Origin: Streptococcus saliviloxodontae
GTDB taxonomy: Bacteria > Bacillota > Bacilli > Lactobacillales > Streptococcaceae
Reading direction: 5' to 3'
Assembly (NCBI RefSeq): GCF_016908655.1
Contig: NZ_JAFBEI010000005.1
Location: 1 to 64,000, forward strand
DNA: 64,000 nucleotides
The notes below the pieces were generated by a model that searched no databases, was not told where the DNA came from, and saw only the letters and a program-made list of their open reading frames with translations. Shown here piece after piece: positions 17,753 through 25,239 of the stretch. The position numbers were made by a program, and so were the translations under genes. The first letter of the stretch is position 1. Each line of letters starts with the position of its first letter.

Positions 17753-18292
17753 CTAGATGCCTTTTTTGTAACTTATTTTTCCATATTTGGCTTCTAATTT
17801 GGCCCAAACTCGACGTTCGCGCCAGCGATTAAACTTGGTATTCCAAGCGTCAGACTTAACCAAAGGTCGCACTAAAATTGACTGAATCCCCGCACGATGT
17901 GCCGCTCGTATATCCGTCATTAACTGGTCGCCAACCATGACAACCTCATCAAGATCAAAACCATAGCGATCCATGGCAATCCTGATTCCTCTTGTAAAAG
18001 GCTTCATGGCGCGACTAACAAAGTCAACACCAAAACGATCCACCGCACGTTCAACGCGTGAATACTTATTGTTAGAAACCACTACAACAGAAATATCTGC
18101 CATCTGCATCTCATCGAGCCACTTACGTAATTCTGGGGTACCATCTGGATTATTCCAAGCAATCAAGGTATTATCCAAATCCACCAAAACGGCATGAATA
18201 CCGTGACGCAACAAGTCCTCTGCTTTCAAGTCATAAACAGCCTCAACCACAAAGGTCGGCCTATAATCGTCAATACTCACTATCTTCTCCAA
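17753..18292 (-). CDS. yqeG: HAD phosphatase YqeG (subfamily IIIA)
   Basis: A 179-aa HAD-superfamily phosphatase. Motif I is VDLDNTLIAW, motif II SNN, and motif III with the acidic pair VGDQLMTDI. Relatives include PGP-type phosphatidylglycerophosphate phosphatases, so lipid phosphate hydrolysis is possible. It is the first gene of the conserved cluster, with yqeH downstream beyond the hairpin array. Confidence 0.85.
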   Translation of the reverse strand: MEKIVSIDDYRPTFVVEAVYDLKAEDLLRHGIHAVLVDLDNTLIAWNNPDGTPELRKWLDEMQMADISVVVVSNNKYSRVERAVDRFGVDFVSRAMKPFTRGIRIAMDRYGFDLDEVVMVGDQLMTDIRAAHRAGIQSILVRPLVKSDAWNTKFNRWRERRVWAKLEAKYGKISYKKGI

Positions 18293-18372
18293 AAATTAGA
18301 TTTTACCCTTTATTATAGCACAGTTGTCCTATTTTGGCTAAAGAGAGCCTACGACAATTCATAAGAGGCTGA

Positions 18373-18939
18373 TTACTGCTCAGCTACCTCATGAATTGAC
18401 TTGACTGCGATAGCTGGCGTCTGATGGTTTCCTAAGCATTTTTCCATCCAAATCATATCATACCAAGTGTCAAATTTATAACCTGACTGATGAAATTTCC
18501 CAACCAAGCTAAATCCTCTAGCTTCATGGAATTTCTGACTGCCATTGTTCAGATGAGTATCTTCCTGACCGGTCGTCGCGATACAGGCATTTAGATTTAA
18601 GATTCCCATCTTCTTGAGGCAGTCCTCTAAACGATCATAAAGGAGGCTTCCTAGTCCTTTTCCACGAGCATCTTTAGCAAGATAAATAGCACTTTCTGCT
18701 GACCAGGCATAGGCTGCTCTCTCATGAAAAGCTGAGGCATAGGCGTAGCCTAAGATTTGGCCATCCTCCTCAGCCACCAGATAAGGGTAAAAAGCTGAAA
18801 TCTGTCGAACTCTTTCCTGAAACTCGGCGAGACTGGGAACGTCATATTCAAAAGTAATCGCTGTTTCTTTGACGTAATAGGCGTAGATAGCCAACAAATC
18901 TCTCGTATCTTCTAGGTCAACCGTTCGAATTCTTATCAT
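18373..18939 (-). CDS. GNAT-family N-acetyltransferase (phosphinothricin/amino-acid acetyltransferase type)
   Basis: 188 aa from MIRIRTVDLEDTRDLL, placed 6-7 nt after GGAGGAG. Acetyl-CoA binding is shown by YLAKDARGKGLGSLLYDRL (about 83-101). The pattern AITFEYDVPS and GYAYASAF and the later HQSGYKFDTWYDMIWMEK match the phosphinothricin/methionine-sulfoximine acetyltransferase branch. The real substrate is unknown. It is the first chromosomal gene outside the ICE remnant on this side, originally downstream of rlmD. Confidence 0.8.
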   Translation of the reverse strand: MIRIRTVDLEDTRDLLAIYAYYVKETAITFEYDVPSLAEFQERVRQISAFYPYLVAEEDGQILGYAYASAFHERAAYAWSAESAIYLAKDARGKGLGSLLYDRLEDCLKKMGILNLNACIATTGQEDTHLNNGSQKFHEARGFSLVGKFHQSGYKFDTWYDMIWMEKCLGNHQTPAIAVKSIHEVAEQ

Positions 18940-19055
18940 CATTCTCCTCCATAACACACCGTTTCTTATCTCGAAAAAGATTCCCCATCACCTAGATAGA
19001 GAATACCTTTTACATAGAATAATCACTTATCCCTTTCAACGGACAAAAAGTTGCC

Positions 19056-19103
19056 ATTAGCGTTGAACTAGTCTCACCACAGCCTCCGTCCTTGCTGTCT
19101 ATG
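19056..19103 (-). pseudogene. Original 3' end of rlmD left at the ICE border
   Basis: A second minus-strand frame here reads [12 protein letters not shown] then stop. The intact rlmD ends [14 protein letters not shown]. Both share the same codons through VVRL. This is therefore the displaced native end of rlmD, now separated from the gene by 19 kb. Confidence 0.7.
19069..19098. repeat. ICE attachment site, left copy
   Basis: 30 bp matching 38386-38415 at 28 positions (begins TAGTCTCACCACAGCCTC). It lies inside the 3' end of the recombinase frame and of the displaced rlmD end. Confidence 0.75.
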
Positions 19104-20036
19104 GACTGGGGAAACAAAATTTTATTGCTGTTTTCTTGAAAACTACACCATTCTTGCTCAGTGTCTGTACTAGACTTCTTTGCATTTTTCCGTTTGTCTT
19201 TAAACATTTTTCCATTCATCTTTGATTCGTCTCCAGATTTATAAATAAAAGTAATTTTTGCTGGATCTATTGTACCGTCATCCAATACTTCTCCCAAAAT
19301 TACCTTTTCAACAAGACTCTCAAAAACTGCACGGTCAAATTCTGTAATCAGTTGTTTTGATTTTAAAAGTTTACAAAATGATTCTAAGCGTTCCTTCACT
19401 CCTACATCTGTTCGTAAGTTAGCTTCAATATTTAGTTTTGAATCAACTAATTTATCATTTTGTTTCATAATATCATGAAACTGCTCATCATACAAGGTAT
19501 CACTAATTCGATTTTCAAGTTTCATTTTTATTATTTCACGTTCTTGATTCTTTAGCTTCTGCAGTTTCTTTTCAATCCTCTTAAGTTCTAATTCTAAAGA
19601 ATTGTCCCTTATTTCTTCCTCCACAGTATTTAGAAACAGTTCAACAATACTATCATTATTCTGATATAACAATCTAAAACTTTCAAGAAACGCTGTCTCA
19701 ATAGCTTTTTCACTTATTCCCTTGCTATGAGGACAATATTTTTTCCCTTTTTTAATTGCTCTTTGGCAATGCCAAATAACTTTATGGTAAATTGTACCAC
19801 TATGCCAAGAACGTCTTGCCACTACGGACTGACAAAAACCACATTCTAGTAAGCTACTAAACGCATACATTCTAGAGTATCTTTGAGGTTTGCCTGAAGT
19901 CTGTCCAATTCTACCTCGTCTCCCTGAACGTTTTAAACGAATCTCTTGAGCTTTATTAAAGTCTTCCTCACTAATAATTGCTTCGTGATTATTTTTGATA
20001 TAATATCGATCTTCTTCTCCATAATTATCCAACCTT

Positions 20037-20101
20037 ATTATACATATTTTAAAATCAAAATATCGTTTAAATCCCAAACAGGCACTGAAACGTCCTAAAC
20101 G
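20037..20101 (-). promoter_or_regulatory. Blp-type (BlpR) promoter fused to the recombinase fragment
   Basis: Minus strand: CGTTTAGG (20101-20094), TGTTTGGG 21 bp on (20080-20073), then 30 bp and TATAAT (20042-20037). The geometry is identical to the other Blp promoters. No bacteriocin gene follows, only the truncated recombinase, so this is a promoter whose own gene has been deleted. Confidence 0.7.
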
Positions 20102-20293
20102 GGAAACATTTGTTCTTTTATAGCTCTCCAGTTTTTATCTTCAAGCACTTCCATCTTCTTCTGCACCTAACGGTCATATAGTAGCTGTTACTAAAGCTAC
20201 ACAAGTAGGGATAATTTGTCCTAGCATCCTATCAGGGTTCACGATATTATTATGCGACTTTAGTCCATTTCGCTCCGAAGGTGAGAAACAATA

Positions 20294-20316
20294 AACCACC
20301 CGTTTGACGGGTGGTT
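20294..20316 (-). terminator. Terminator of the leftmost bacteriocin operon
   Basis: Perfect stem AACCACCCGT / ACGGGTGGTT with a 3-nt loop. On the minus strand TTATTGTTT follows. It lies just after the 50-aa immunity-like gene. Confidence 0.75.
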
Positions 20317-20329
20317 ATGATTTACACTA

Positions 20330-20482
20330 TCAATTATTTTTAATATCAAATAATGATAAAAGTGAAAATATTAATGTTAATAAGAAAAGAAAACGATTAT
20401 GTCCCCCAAAATACCCTAAAGAAGTGGCTAAAGCTACTAGAGGAATAACAGTGTTGTCGCTCTTATCATTAATTAGCAACAT
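20330..20482 (-). CDS. Small membrane protein, immunity-like (50 aa)
   Basis: Minus-strand frame of 50 codons starting MLLINDKSDNTVIPLVALAT. It has two hydrophobic stretches (VIPLVALATSLGYFGG and RFLFLLTLIFSLLSLF) and a short polar end. Its ATG overlaps the last codons of the bacteriocin fragment upstream, the coupling expected of a peptide/immunity pair. Immunity is inferred from size, topology and position. Confidence 0.55.
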   Translation of the reverse strand: MLLINDKSDNTVIPLVALATSLGYFGGHNRFLFLLTLIFSLLSLFDIKNN

Positions 20483-20579
20483 AGGTCAGTCCACCAACAC
20501 CTCCAACTACTGTCCCAGAACAAATTGCAGCGCCTAAAGTATATCCAGCTGCAAAGGGAAAATTAACAAATATGATACT
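20469..20579 (-). pseudogene. Leaderless fragment of a class IIb bacteriocin gene
   Basis: An open frame begins right after the stop of the upstream immunity gene and reads ...FPFAAGYTLGAAICSGTVVG, ending GGVGGLTYVAN. The Gly/Ala-rich, GxxxG-containing part is typical of a mature two-peptide bacteriocin subunit. There is no start codon or double-glycine leader, so the 5' half is lost. Confidence 0.6.
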
Positions 20580-20768
20580 CTATTTTCTTCCTCTAGAATT
20601 TAACCAAGAAATCATTAAAGGAAAATGTAGTAGCCCTATACTGTACAATACAAAGATTACCTTTGGATTGCTATCATAACTTCTATAAATTATGACAAGT
20701 ATAAACATTATCCATACAAACCATAGAATCCTTAAGAATCGTTTAAGCTTAACAAAACGTTGCTGCAC
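20580..20768 (-). CDS. Small membrane protein, bacteriocin immunity-like (62 aa)
   Basis: Two predicted membrane helices (FLRILWFVWIMFILVIIY and VIFVLYSIGLLHFPLMISWL) with basic ends. The start overlaps the 3' end of the bacteriocin gene at 20749-20985 by 20 bp, so it is translationally coupled. That position and topology fit an immunity protein protecting the producer; not shown by homology here. Confidence 0.65.
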   Translation of the reverse strand: MQQRFVKLKRFLRILWFVWIMFILVIIYRSYDSNPKVIFVLYSIGLLHFPLMISWLNSRGRK

Positions 20769-20985
20769 CTGTCAAACCACCTCCAGCAGTAGCAGAACCA
20801 ACAATAACGCCTCCTACTACCCAGCCTACTGGATTACTAGCAGCAAGAATTCCAATACCTGCAGCTGCTAATCCTGTTAGTGCTCCTCCGCCTGCACCAG
20901 CAGCACATCTCCAGCCTCCACCTTCAACAGTTGAAAGTTGCACATCACTCATCATATCAAATTGTTCAAATGTTTTTGTATCCAT
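20749..20985 (-). CDS. Double-glycine bacteriocin precursor (78 aa)
   Basis: The leader MDTKTFEQFDMMSDVQLSTV-EGG (23 residues) is a standard C39 peptidase substrate with spaced hydrophobic residues. The mature part starts GWRCAAGAGGG, is Gly/Ala-rich with GxxxG motifs and ends in Cys, as in class IIb pore-forming peptides. It has two cysteines, which could form a disulfide. Export and cleavage would be by BlpA/BlpB at 27.8-31.3 kb. It is driven by the Blp promoter at 21045-21109. Confidence 0.85.
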   Translation of the reverse strand: MDTKTFEQFDMMSDVQLSTVEGGGWRCAAGAGGGALTGLAAAGIGILAASNPVGWVVGGVIVGSATAGGGLTGAATFC

Positions 20986-21044
20986 AAGGAAGACTTCCTA
21001 AAAATATTATTTTTATCTTGTCGGGTTGCAACCTTGACGAGTTT

Positions 21045-21109
21045 AGTATAGCACTTCCTCAAAAGATATTTTTCCCATTTCCTGAATAGTCATTTAACTT
21101 TCCTAAAAG
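21045..21109 (-). promoter_or_regulatory. Blp-type promoter of the 78-aa bacteriocin
   Basis: Minus strand boxes CTTTTAGG (21109-21102) and TATTCAGG (21088-21081), 21 bp apart, then 30 bp, then TATACT (21050-21045). The leader mRNA carries the conserved GTC-GGTTGCAACC-GAC stem. Confidence 0.75.
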
Positions 21110-21254
21110 GGAAAATTTTACAGTTTGAGAAGTTAAGAGACCGTTTAAGCATTTATTTTCAGGGAGCTTTTATCGTTAAAGATGATTCGTCTACCATTTA
21201 AGATTTGGACGTTTTTCTTTTTTACTACAATAAAAGAATTAAGCCAAGGCGGAA

Positions 21255-21289
21255 AGAACTTCATCCTGTATTTCACAGGACGAAGTTCT
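21255..21289. terminator. Stem-loop after the 53-aa immunity-like gene
   Basis: Stem GAACTTC-TCCTGT / ACAGGA-GAAGTTC (one mismatch). It follows the minus-strand gene ending at 21329. T-rich sequence is clearer on the plus side (TTCTTTTAAATAAAA), so direction is uncertain. Confidence 0.5.
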
Positions 21290-21328
21290 TCTTTTAAATA
21301 AAATATCCAACTTTTTGGGGTTAGTACA

Positions 21329-21490
21329 TTATTTTTTCTTTATATAAGAAATAAGAAATATTAGCAAAAAAGTTAGTCCTGAACTTGAAAGCAAAACATA
21401 GTCTTTAAATGATTTGGGGAAAATTGGAAAAATAATTACCAATAAAAAGCCTAAAGTCATTATAAAAGCAGCTAAATTAAACTTTCTCAC
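21329..21490 (-). CDS. Small membrane protein, immunity-like (53 aa)
   Basis: From GTG at 21490 (VRKFNLAAFIMTLGFLL), 10 bp after the stop of the bacteriocin upstream. It has two membrane helices and ends KKK. The longer frame starting at 21550 overlaps the bacteriocin coding region out of frame and is unlikely. Third gene of a peptide-peptide-immunity operon. Confidence 0.6.
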   Translation of the reverse strand: MRKFNLAAFIMTLGFLLVIIFPIFPKSFKDYVLLSSSGLTFLLIFLISYIKKK

Positions 21491-21500
21491 TTTAATTAAC

Positions 21501-21689
21501 CTATTTACACCAGGCAACTGCAGCCCCGACCCCTGCCATCGCCCCGCCAAATACGCCTAAAGGACCAGTTATTGCAGCCCCTGCAATAAACCCACCTCCT
21601 GCTGCTGCCATAACTCCCCAAACACAATTATTTTTTGAAGCTCCTGCAGAAATACTTATCAGTTCTGACTCTTTTAAAGTATAATACAT
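21501..21689 (-). CDS. Bacteriocin-like peptide with GA-type leader (62 aa)
   Basis: Leader MYYTLKESELISISAGAS: the processing site is Gly-Ala rather than Gly-Gly, a variant seen in class IIb systems. The mature part KNNCVWGVMAAAGGG continues with several GxxxG motifs and ends AWCK. It is probably the second subunit of a two-peptide bacteriocin with the gene at 21717, 27 bp upstream. Confidence 0.75.
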   Translation of the reverse strand: MYYTLKESELISISAGASKNNCVWGVMAAAGGGFIAGAAITGPLGVFGGAMAGVGAAVAWCK

Positions 21690-21716
21690 TTTTAATCCCT
21701 TTCTTTTAATTAATAT

Positions 21717-21908
21717 TTATCTACAACCAATAATTGCACCCGCTGCTGCCCCGACTGCCGTACCAATAGCACCACCTACTAAGCCTCCTGCAAGTCCTCT
21801 ACTGCCGCCCCAAGCTGCACCTCCAGCTATTGTAGCAACACAAACTGTTGAAACGCCACCTTCAACGGTCGCAAGAGTATCTGCATTGAGCACGTTAAAC
21901 TGTTCCAT
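21717..21908 (-). CDS. Double-glycine bacteriocin precursor with altered start codon
   Basis: The frame contains MEQFNVLNADTLATVEGG then a mature part starting VSTVCVATIAGGAAWGG with repeated GxxxG motifs and a C-terminal Cys. By alignment with the homologous leader at 27474, the normal start (ATG, 9 nt after GGAG) has become ATA (21920-21918). The next ATG (21908) lies 21 nt from the ribosome site. Expression may be weak unless ATA is used. The Blp promoter at 21982-22046 precedes it. Confidence 0.75.
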   Translation of the reverse strand: MEQFNVLNADTLATVEGGVSTVCVATIAGGAAWGGSRGLAGGLVGGAIGTAVGAAAGAIIGCR

Positions 21909-21981
21909 TCTTGTATTTATGATAAAAATCTCCTGTATGATATAATATTTTATCTTGTCGGGTTGCAACCTTGACGAGTTT

Positions 21982-22046
21982 AGTATAGCACTTCCTTGAT
22001 AGATATTTTTCCCATTTCCTGAACAGTCATTTAACTTTCCTAAATG
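21982..22046 (-). promoter_or_regulatory. Blp-type promoter of the 21.7-kb two-peptide operon
   Basis: Minus strand CATTTAGG (22046-22039) and TGTTCAGG (22025-22018), 21 bp apart, then 30 bp and TATACT (21987-21982). Confidence 0.8.
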
Positions 22047-22197
22047 GAAAAATTTTCCTCTTGGGATATTAAATTGATCGTTTAAGTGTTCATTTTTGTA
22101 AGATCCAAGATATCTTTCCTATTCAGGTAGTTTTGATTATCACTTACGATTGGAAAGTAGCCACTTTATATTCTATTGCAGAATATACCACGATAAA

Positions 22198-22225
22198 AAA
22201 CTGCTTGAGTATGCTCAAGCAGTTT
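22198..22225 (-). terminator. Terminator of the truncated CAAX protease gene
   Basis: Perfect 12-bp stem AAACTGCTTGAG / CTCAAGCAGTTT, with TTTTTTATCG on the minus strand. Confidence 0.75.
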
Positions 22226-22296
22226 AGGCTAGATTAGCTTTGGTAAGATGAATAATTTGTTGCACTTAGTTTGATATAGTGAATTGTAGGGGAAGG

Positions 22297-22650
22297 TCAT
22301 AGTTTAATGACTAGATCTAAAACAAATACCAAAAAATAAATAATATAGGGCAAACTGTTCCAAATGATATGTAATGTTATAGAATAATAAATCGATTGTG
22401 TATACCAGTATATACCAGAGAAAATTATCCCCATTACAAAGTAAGTCATAAAATCTGTGATCGAGGGTTGGCGTAAATGTCCCAAACTAAATAAGATCGC
22501 GGACAAAAGGATACTCGAGATGCCACTAAATTGTTTGACAAACTTCTTCATTACAAGGTATCGAAACAGAATTTCTTCGTAAATAGGGGCAACAACACAG
22601 ATAATCATTACCCCTGGTGCTAGTTCATTTTTAATACCTTGAATATACAA
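22297..22650 (-). pseudogene. CAAX-protease/Abi family protein, 5'-truncated by IS982 remnant
   Basis: Codons for the C-terminal half of a CPBP (Abi) membrane protease remain: EEILFR (motif 1), LGHLRQ (motif 2) and HIIWNSL (motif 3). The first dozen codons are read from the inverted repeat of an IS982-family remnant, so the N-terminal membrane helices are missing. CPBP proteins next to bacteriocins often give self-immunity. This copy is probably inactive. Confidence 0.75.
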
Positions 22651-23082
22651 TATAAGTGCTGTGGTTTTACGGCTTTAAAGTCCATATGCTGGTCACCCTG
22701 TCAGGTTATATTCTAAATTATGTTGTGACCCCTGCTTCTATTCATGATATTAGAGTAGTGGACGAGTTGCTAGATAATTGCCGACAGTCCTTTATTTTAG
22801 CTGATTTAGGTTATCTTAGCCGACAACTTAAAGAAGAGTTAAAACAGAGAGGTTATCATCTTTGGACACCTCTGCGTCAGAATATGGCTGGAGCTAAGCA
22901 ACATAACCATTGGAAATTGATGGCTATGAGACGAACTATTGAAACCCGATTTTCGGAGTTATGTGCTCATTTTAATATCGAACAGACATTAACTAGAAGC
23001 CTATCAGGATTGCAATTGCGTATTGAACAAATCATATTAGCCTATAATTTGAGATATTTTGAAATAAACTAGCACCAGGGGT
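22610..23082 (+). mobile_element. IS982-family element, internally deleted
   Basis: 473 bp bounded by a perfect 16-bp inverted repeat, ACCCCTGGTGCTAGTT (22610-22625) and its complement (23067-23082). Only the transposase 3' part is inside. The left inverted repeat cuts the CAAX-protease gene. Confidence 0.75.
22656..23072 (+). pseudogene. IS982-family transposase, C-terminal fragment
   Basis: 138 codons reading FYGFKVHMLVTLSGYILNYV and ending LRIEQIILAYNLRYFEIN, which is the C-terminal half of an IS982 DDE transposase (about 290 aa when complete). The N-terminal half is deleted, so it is inactive. Confidence 0.8.
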
Positions 23083-23132
23083 TTAAATTACTTTTATTTA
23101 CGTTGATATTGTACAGTGTAATTATTGCAGGC

Positions 23133-23291
23133 TTATCTAATCTTTTTATACTCGTTCAGAGCAGCCAAAAGATATATAGTTAATCCTGCTATGATAAATA
23201 AAGTTTGATAAATTCCACTTAATGTAAAAATCACTTTAATTGCAATACCTACAATAATAATTGTACTGATAAATATTAACCATTTTTTCAC
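23133..23291 (-). CDS. Small membrane protein, immunity-like (52 aa, GTG start)
   Basis: From GTG at 23291 (VKKWLIFISTIIIVGIAIKV) with AAGGA nine bases upstream. It has two hydrophobic helices and ends NEYKKIR. Same size and topology as the other putative immunity proteins of the locus. No bacteriocin gene remains directly upstream; IS remnants flank it on both sides. Confidence 0.5.
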   Translation of the reverse strand: MKKWLIFISTIIIVGIAIKVIFTLSGIYQTLFIIAGLTIYLLAALNEYKKIR

Positions 23292-23334
23292 ATTCTTTTT
23301 CCTTAACTAACTTTATTATAGCAAAACGCCGTGC

Positions 23335-23690
23335 TACCACCAATGAAACCAGCCACTTTCTGGGTCAGTAGTAGAAATTTTCTTTTCCTTAGCCTCGCTT
23401 TCTTTGGCGAACTTTAGCGATTTTTTTTGCGTGTTTTTTCCTATCCAAGTCAATCTCTAGTTCAAGCTGGTCACTCATGAATTTAGCCTGTTGTTCCACC
23501 ATTTCCATGCGGTACTTGTGACTGTTAGCAGCAGTTTTAATATGAGTTCCATCCACAAAAATCTCACTCGGATCAATCAAGCCAGCTATCAAAGCCTGAT
23601 TTAAGACCTGATTGAAAATCTCAGAGATGGTCTCTTTCTCTTGGAAACGACGGCTGTAATTTTTTCCGTAGGTCGTGAATAGAAAAAAGC
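23335..23690 (-). pseudogene. IS1182-family transposase remnant
   Basis: Reads LFTTYGKNYSRRFQEKE, continues GLIDPSEIFVDGTHIKTAAN to KKIAKVRQRKRG, then shifts frame into STTDPESGWFHW. This is the middle part of an IS1182 transposase with a frameshift and both ends missing. Inactive. Confidence 0.75.
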
Positions 23691-23777
23691 CCTTGGAAAA
23701 TAATTTCCAAGGACTTTGTCTTCAGTCTGATTTTAAGTCTTCTTTTGCTAATGTTAAAGGCTTGATTCTTTCAAACA

Positions 23778-23999
23778 TTACAGTTTTTGAGAACACCAGC
23801 TAATGACTTTAAAGTATAGCTTCACTATCGGTGTGGCAGTCATTATGAGTAATATTCTGATAAAATTGATGGCAAATGTATTTGCGCCTAAGTTGGATAA
23901 TGATGACGCCGCTGTAATTTGGATTAGTAGATGCAAAACAAGCACTGCCAATATGAACCATAAAATTTTAAGTATGTTATGTATTTTTTGATACACCAT
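23778..23999 (-). CDS. Small membrane protein, immunity-like (73 aa)
   Basis: Two membrane helices (ILWFILAVLVLHLLIQI and FIRILLIMTATPIVKLYF) with a basic tail. Its ATG overlaps the end of the 141-aa gene by 23 bp. It is the last gene of the operon headed by the bacteriocin at 24439. Confidence 0.65.
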   Translation of the reverse strand: MVYQKIHNILKILWFILAVLVLHLLIQITAASSLSNLGANTFAINFIRILLIMTATPIVKLYFKVISWCSQKL

Positions 24000-24402
24000 A
24001 GTCTTTAATAAACTTTAAACCCCAAACCAATAATCCTGAGATAACAAGACATATAAAAGCACCTACATACCCTATAACTTGTTGATATATTTCTACCGCA
24101 GTTACACCTTTATACAAACCAATAAAACCAAAAATTAAGGCAAACATGATGAAAGTAATCTGCGTAGCCTTCGCGTGAAAATGAGTTTGTTCTTTTGTCT
24201 GTTCTAACTTAATTTCTTTGGTAAAGTAAATAGTAGTTCCCATATTAGCTACTAAAATGAGTAGCATAATCACTTTGGTTAATAAGGGAAGGCTAAAAAA
24301 TTCCCGCGATAAGAATGTGATAAGTATACCTATAATTGGTAACTGACCCAAATATCTGATAAGTAATAACTTATCTAACTTTGAAAAATGGTGTTTTTTC
24401 AT
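23977..24402 (-). CDS. Four-helix membrane protein of the bacteriocin operon (141 aa)
   Basis: From MKKHHFSKLDKLLL, with an AGGAGG site 8 nt upstream. About four hydrophobic segments (GQLPIIGILITFL, VIMLLILVANMGTTIYF, ITFIMFALIFGFIGLY, GYVGAFICLVISGLLVWGL). I do not recognise the family. Position between a bacteriocin and an immunity-like gene suggests a second immunity or transport-assisting protein. Confidence 0.6.
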   Translation of the reverse strand: MKKHHFSKLDKLLLIRYLGQLPIIGILITFLSREFFSLPLLTKVIMLLILVANMGTTIYFTKEIKLEQTKEQTHFHAKATQITFIMFALIFGFIGLYKGVTAVEIYQQVIGYVGAFICLVISGLLVWGLKFIKDYGVSKNT

Positions 24403-24438
24403 AGTTACACCTCCTTTTCCTTGAAAAGTGGTGACCAC

Positions 24439-24660
24439 CTAGCAAGTAAATGCTCCTCCAATACCACCAATAACTGCCCCAACAGCACCTGTTCCTAATG
24501 CATAAGGACCTAAAAAGATTGTTCCACCAGCAGTAGCCATATAGCCTTCAGCAGCACCTAAGGCAATACTACCACCACAACTAAACCAGCCTCCACCCTC
24601 AACAGCTGAAAGTTGTACGTAATCTAAAAGTTCAAATTTCTCAAATGTTTTTGTGTTCAT
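24439..24660 (-). CDS. Double-glycine bacteriocin precursor (73 aa)
   Basis: Leader MNTKTFEKFELLDYVQLSAV-EGG, mature part starting GWFSCGGSIALGAAEGYM with GxxxG motifs and a final Cys (two cysteines). Close in leader to the peptide at 20749. It heads an operon with two membrane proteins and is driven by the Blp promoter at 24720-24784. Confidence 0.85.
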   Translation of the reverse strand: MNTKTFEKFELLDYVQLSAVEGGGWFSCGGSIALGAAEGYMATAGGTIFLGPYALGTGAVGAVIGGIGGAFTC

Positions 24661-24719
24661 AAGTAATACCTTCTAAAAATATTATTTTTATCTTGTCGGG
24701 TTGCAACCTTGACGAGTTT

Positions 24720-24784
24720 AGTATAGCACTTCCTTGATAGATATTTTTCCCAATTCCTGGACAGTCATTTAACTTTCCTAAATG
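24720..24784 (-). promoter_or_regulatory. Blp-type promoter of the 73-aa bacteriocin operon
   Basis: Minus strand CATTTAGG (24784-24777) and TGTCCAGG (24763-24756), 21 bp apart, then 30 bp and TATACT (24725-24720). Confidence 0.75.
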
Positions 24785-24891
24785 GAAAATTTTTCCGCTT
24801 GAGATATTAAATTTACAGTTCAGGTCTTTATATTAGAGTAAGCAGAAATGTCTTATATCATTTATGATTTTTCCAATAATTATTTTAAATT

Positions 24892-25155
24892 TTTGATTTT
24901 TGTAAGCATAGTCTTGTCACACATAAAAAAGATTTGATTACTAACCCTTTGATCCTCAGATTAATACCATGGATTTCAAGTGGCTTCCCTATCTTCTATT
25001 ACCAATATACTATAAAGAAAGTCGCTTAAATATGCTCAAACAGTTGACAATCAAATAAGTCTTCATTTCTTAAATCGATTGTAGGGACTGTGAAGTGGTC
25101 TCTTTTGCTTCTATTTCTAGTTTTTACGGTTCTAATCATTTCCTAGCTCATTTAT
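24892..25155 (+). pseudogene. Decayed second copy of the blpA 5' region
   Basis: 24892-24960 matches the blpA leader (TTGATTTTTGT, then TCTTGT, GATTTGA and CCTTTG.TCCTCA). 25077-25155 matches codons 12-40 of blpA (GACTGTG.AGTGG, TTTTACGGTTCT, TTCCTAGCTCATTTA). Between them lies unrelated sequence resembling a decayed terminator. Stops and gaps make it noncoding. It also accounts for most of the 450-bp gap without genes here. Confidence 0.6.
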
Positions 25156-25177
25156 ATTAATATTTTGTTACTAAATG

Positions 25178-25217
25178 AAAAAACTACAATATCTAAAAAA
25201 TAACAGATATTGCGGTT
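25178..25217 (-). terminator. Terminator of the CAAX/double-glycine operon
   Basis: Minus strand stem AACCGCAATATCT / AGATATTGTAGTT (one mismatch) followed by TTTTTTC, 22 nt past the stop at 25240. Confidence 0.7.
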
Positions 25218-25239
25218 TAATGATAATTTATAAATAATG

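Larger units (their letters stand above)
19010..20077 (-). pseudogene. Truncated large serine recombinase (ICE integrase remnant)
   Basis: The 355-codon frame carries the recombinase domain (KNNHEAIISEEDFNKAQEI), a zinc ribbon (CGFC...CPHS) and the long coiled coil (about 160-230) of large serine recombinases. The N-terminal resolvase domain with the catalytic serine is missing, so it cannot recombine DNA. The first 14 codons or so are read through a Blp-type promoter (20037-20101), showing that the 5' end was replaced. The last 30 residues or so are encoded by the attachment-site copy of the rlmD 3' end. Large serine recombinases are known to place streptococcal ICEs in rumA/rlmD. Confidence 0.8.

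Noticed and set aside
20102-20290. Possible peptide in the gap right of the recombinase fragment
   Set aside because: A short frame (MLGQIIPTCVALVTATI) exists, but there is no ribosome site or leader and the stretch looks like scrambled remnants.
20304-20537. Plus-strand 77-codon frame
   Set aside because: Shadow of the 50-aa immunity-like gene and bacteriocin fragment on the minus strand; it also runs through the terminator.
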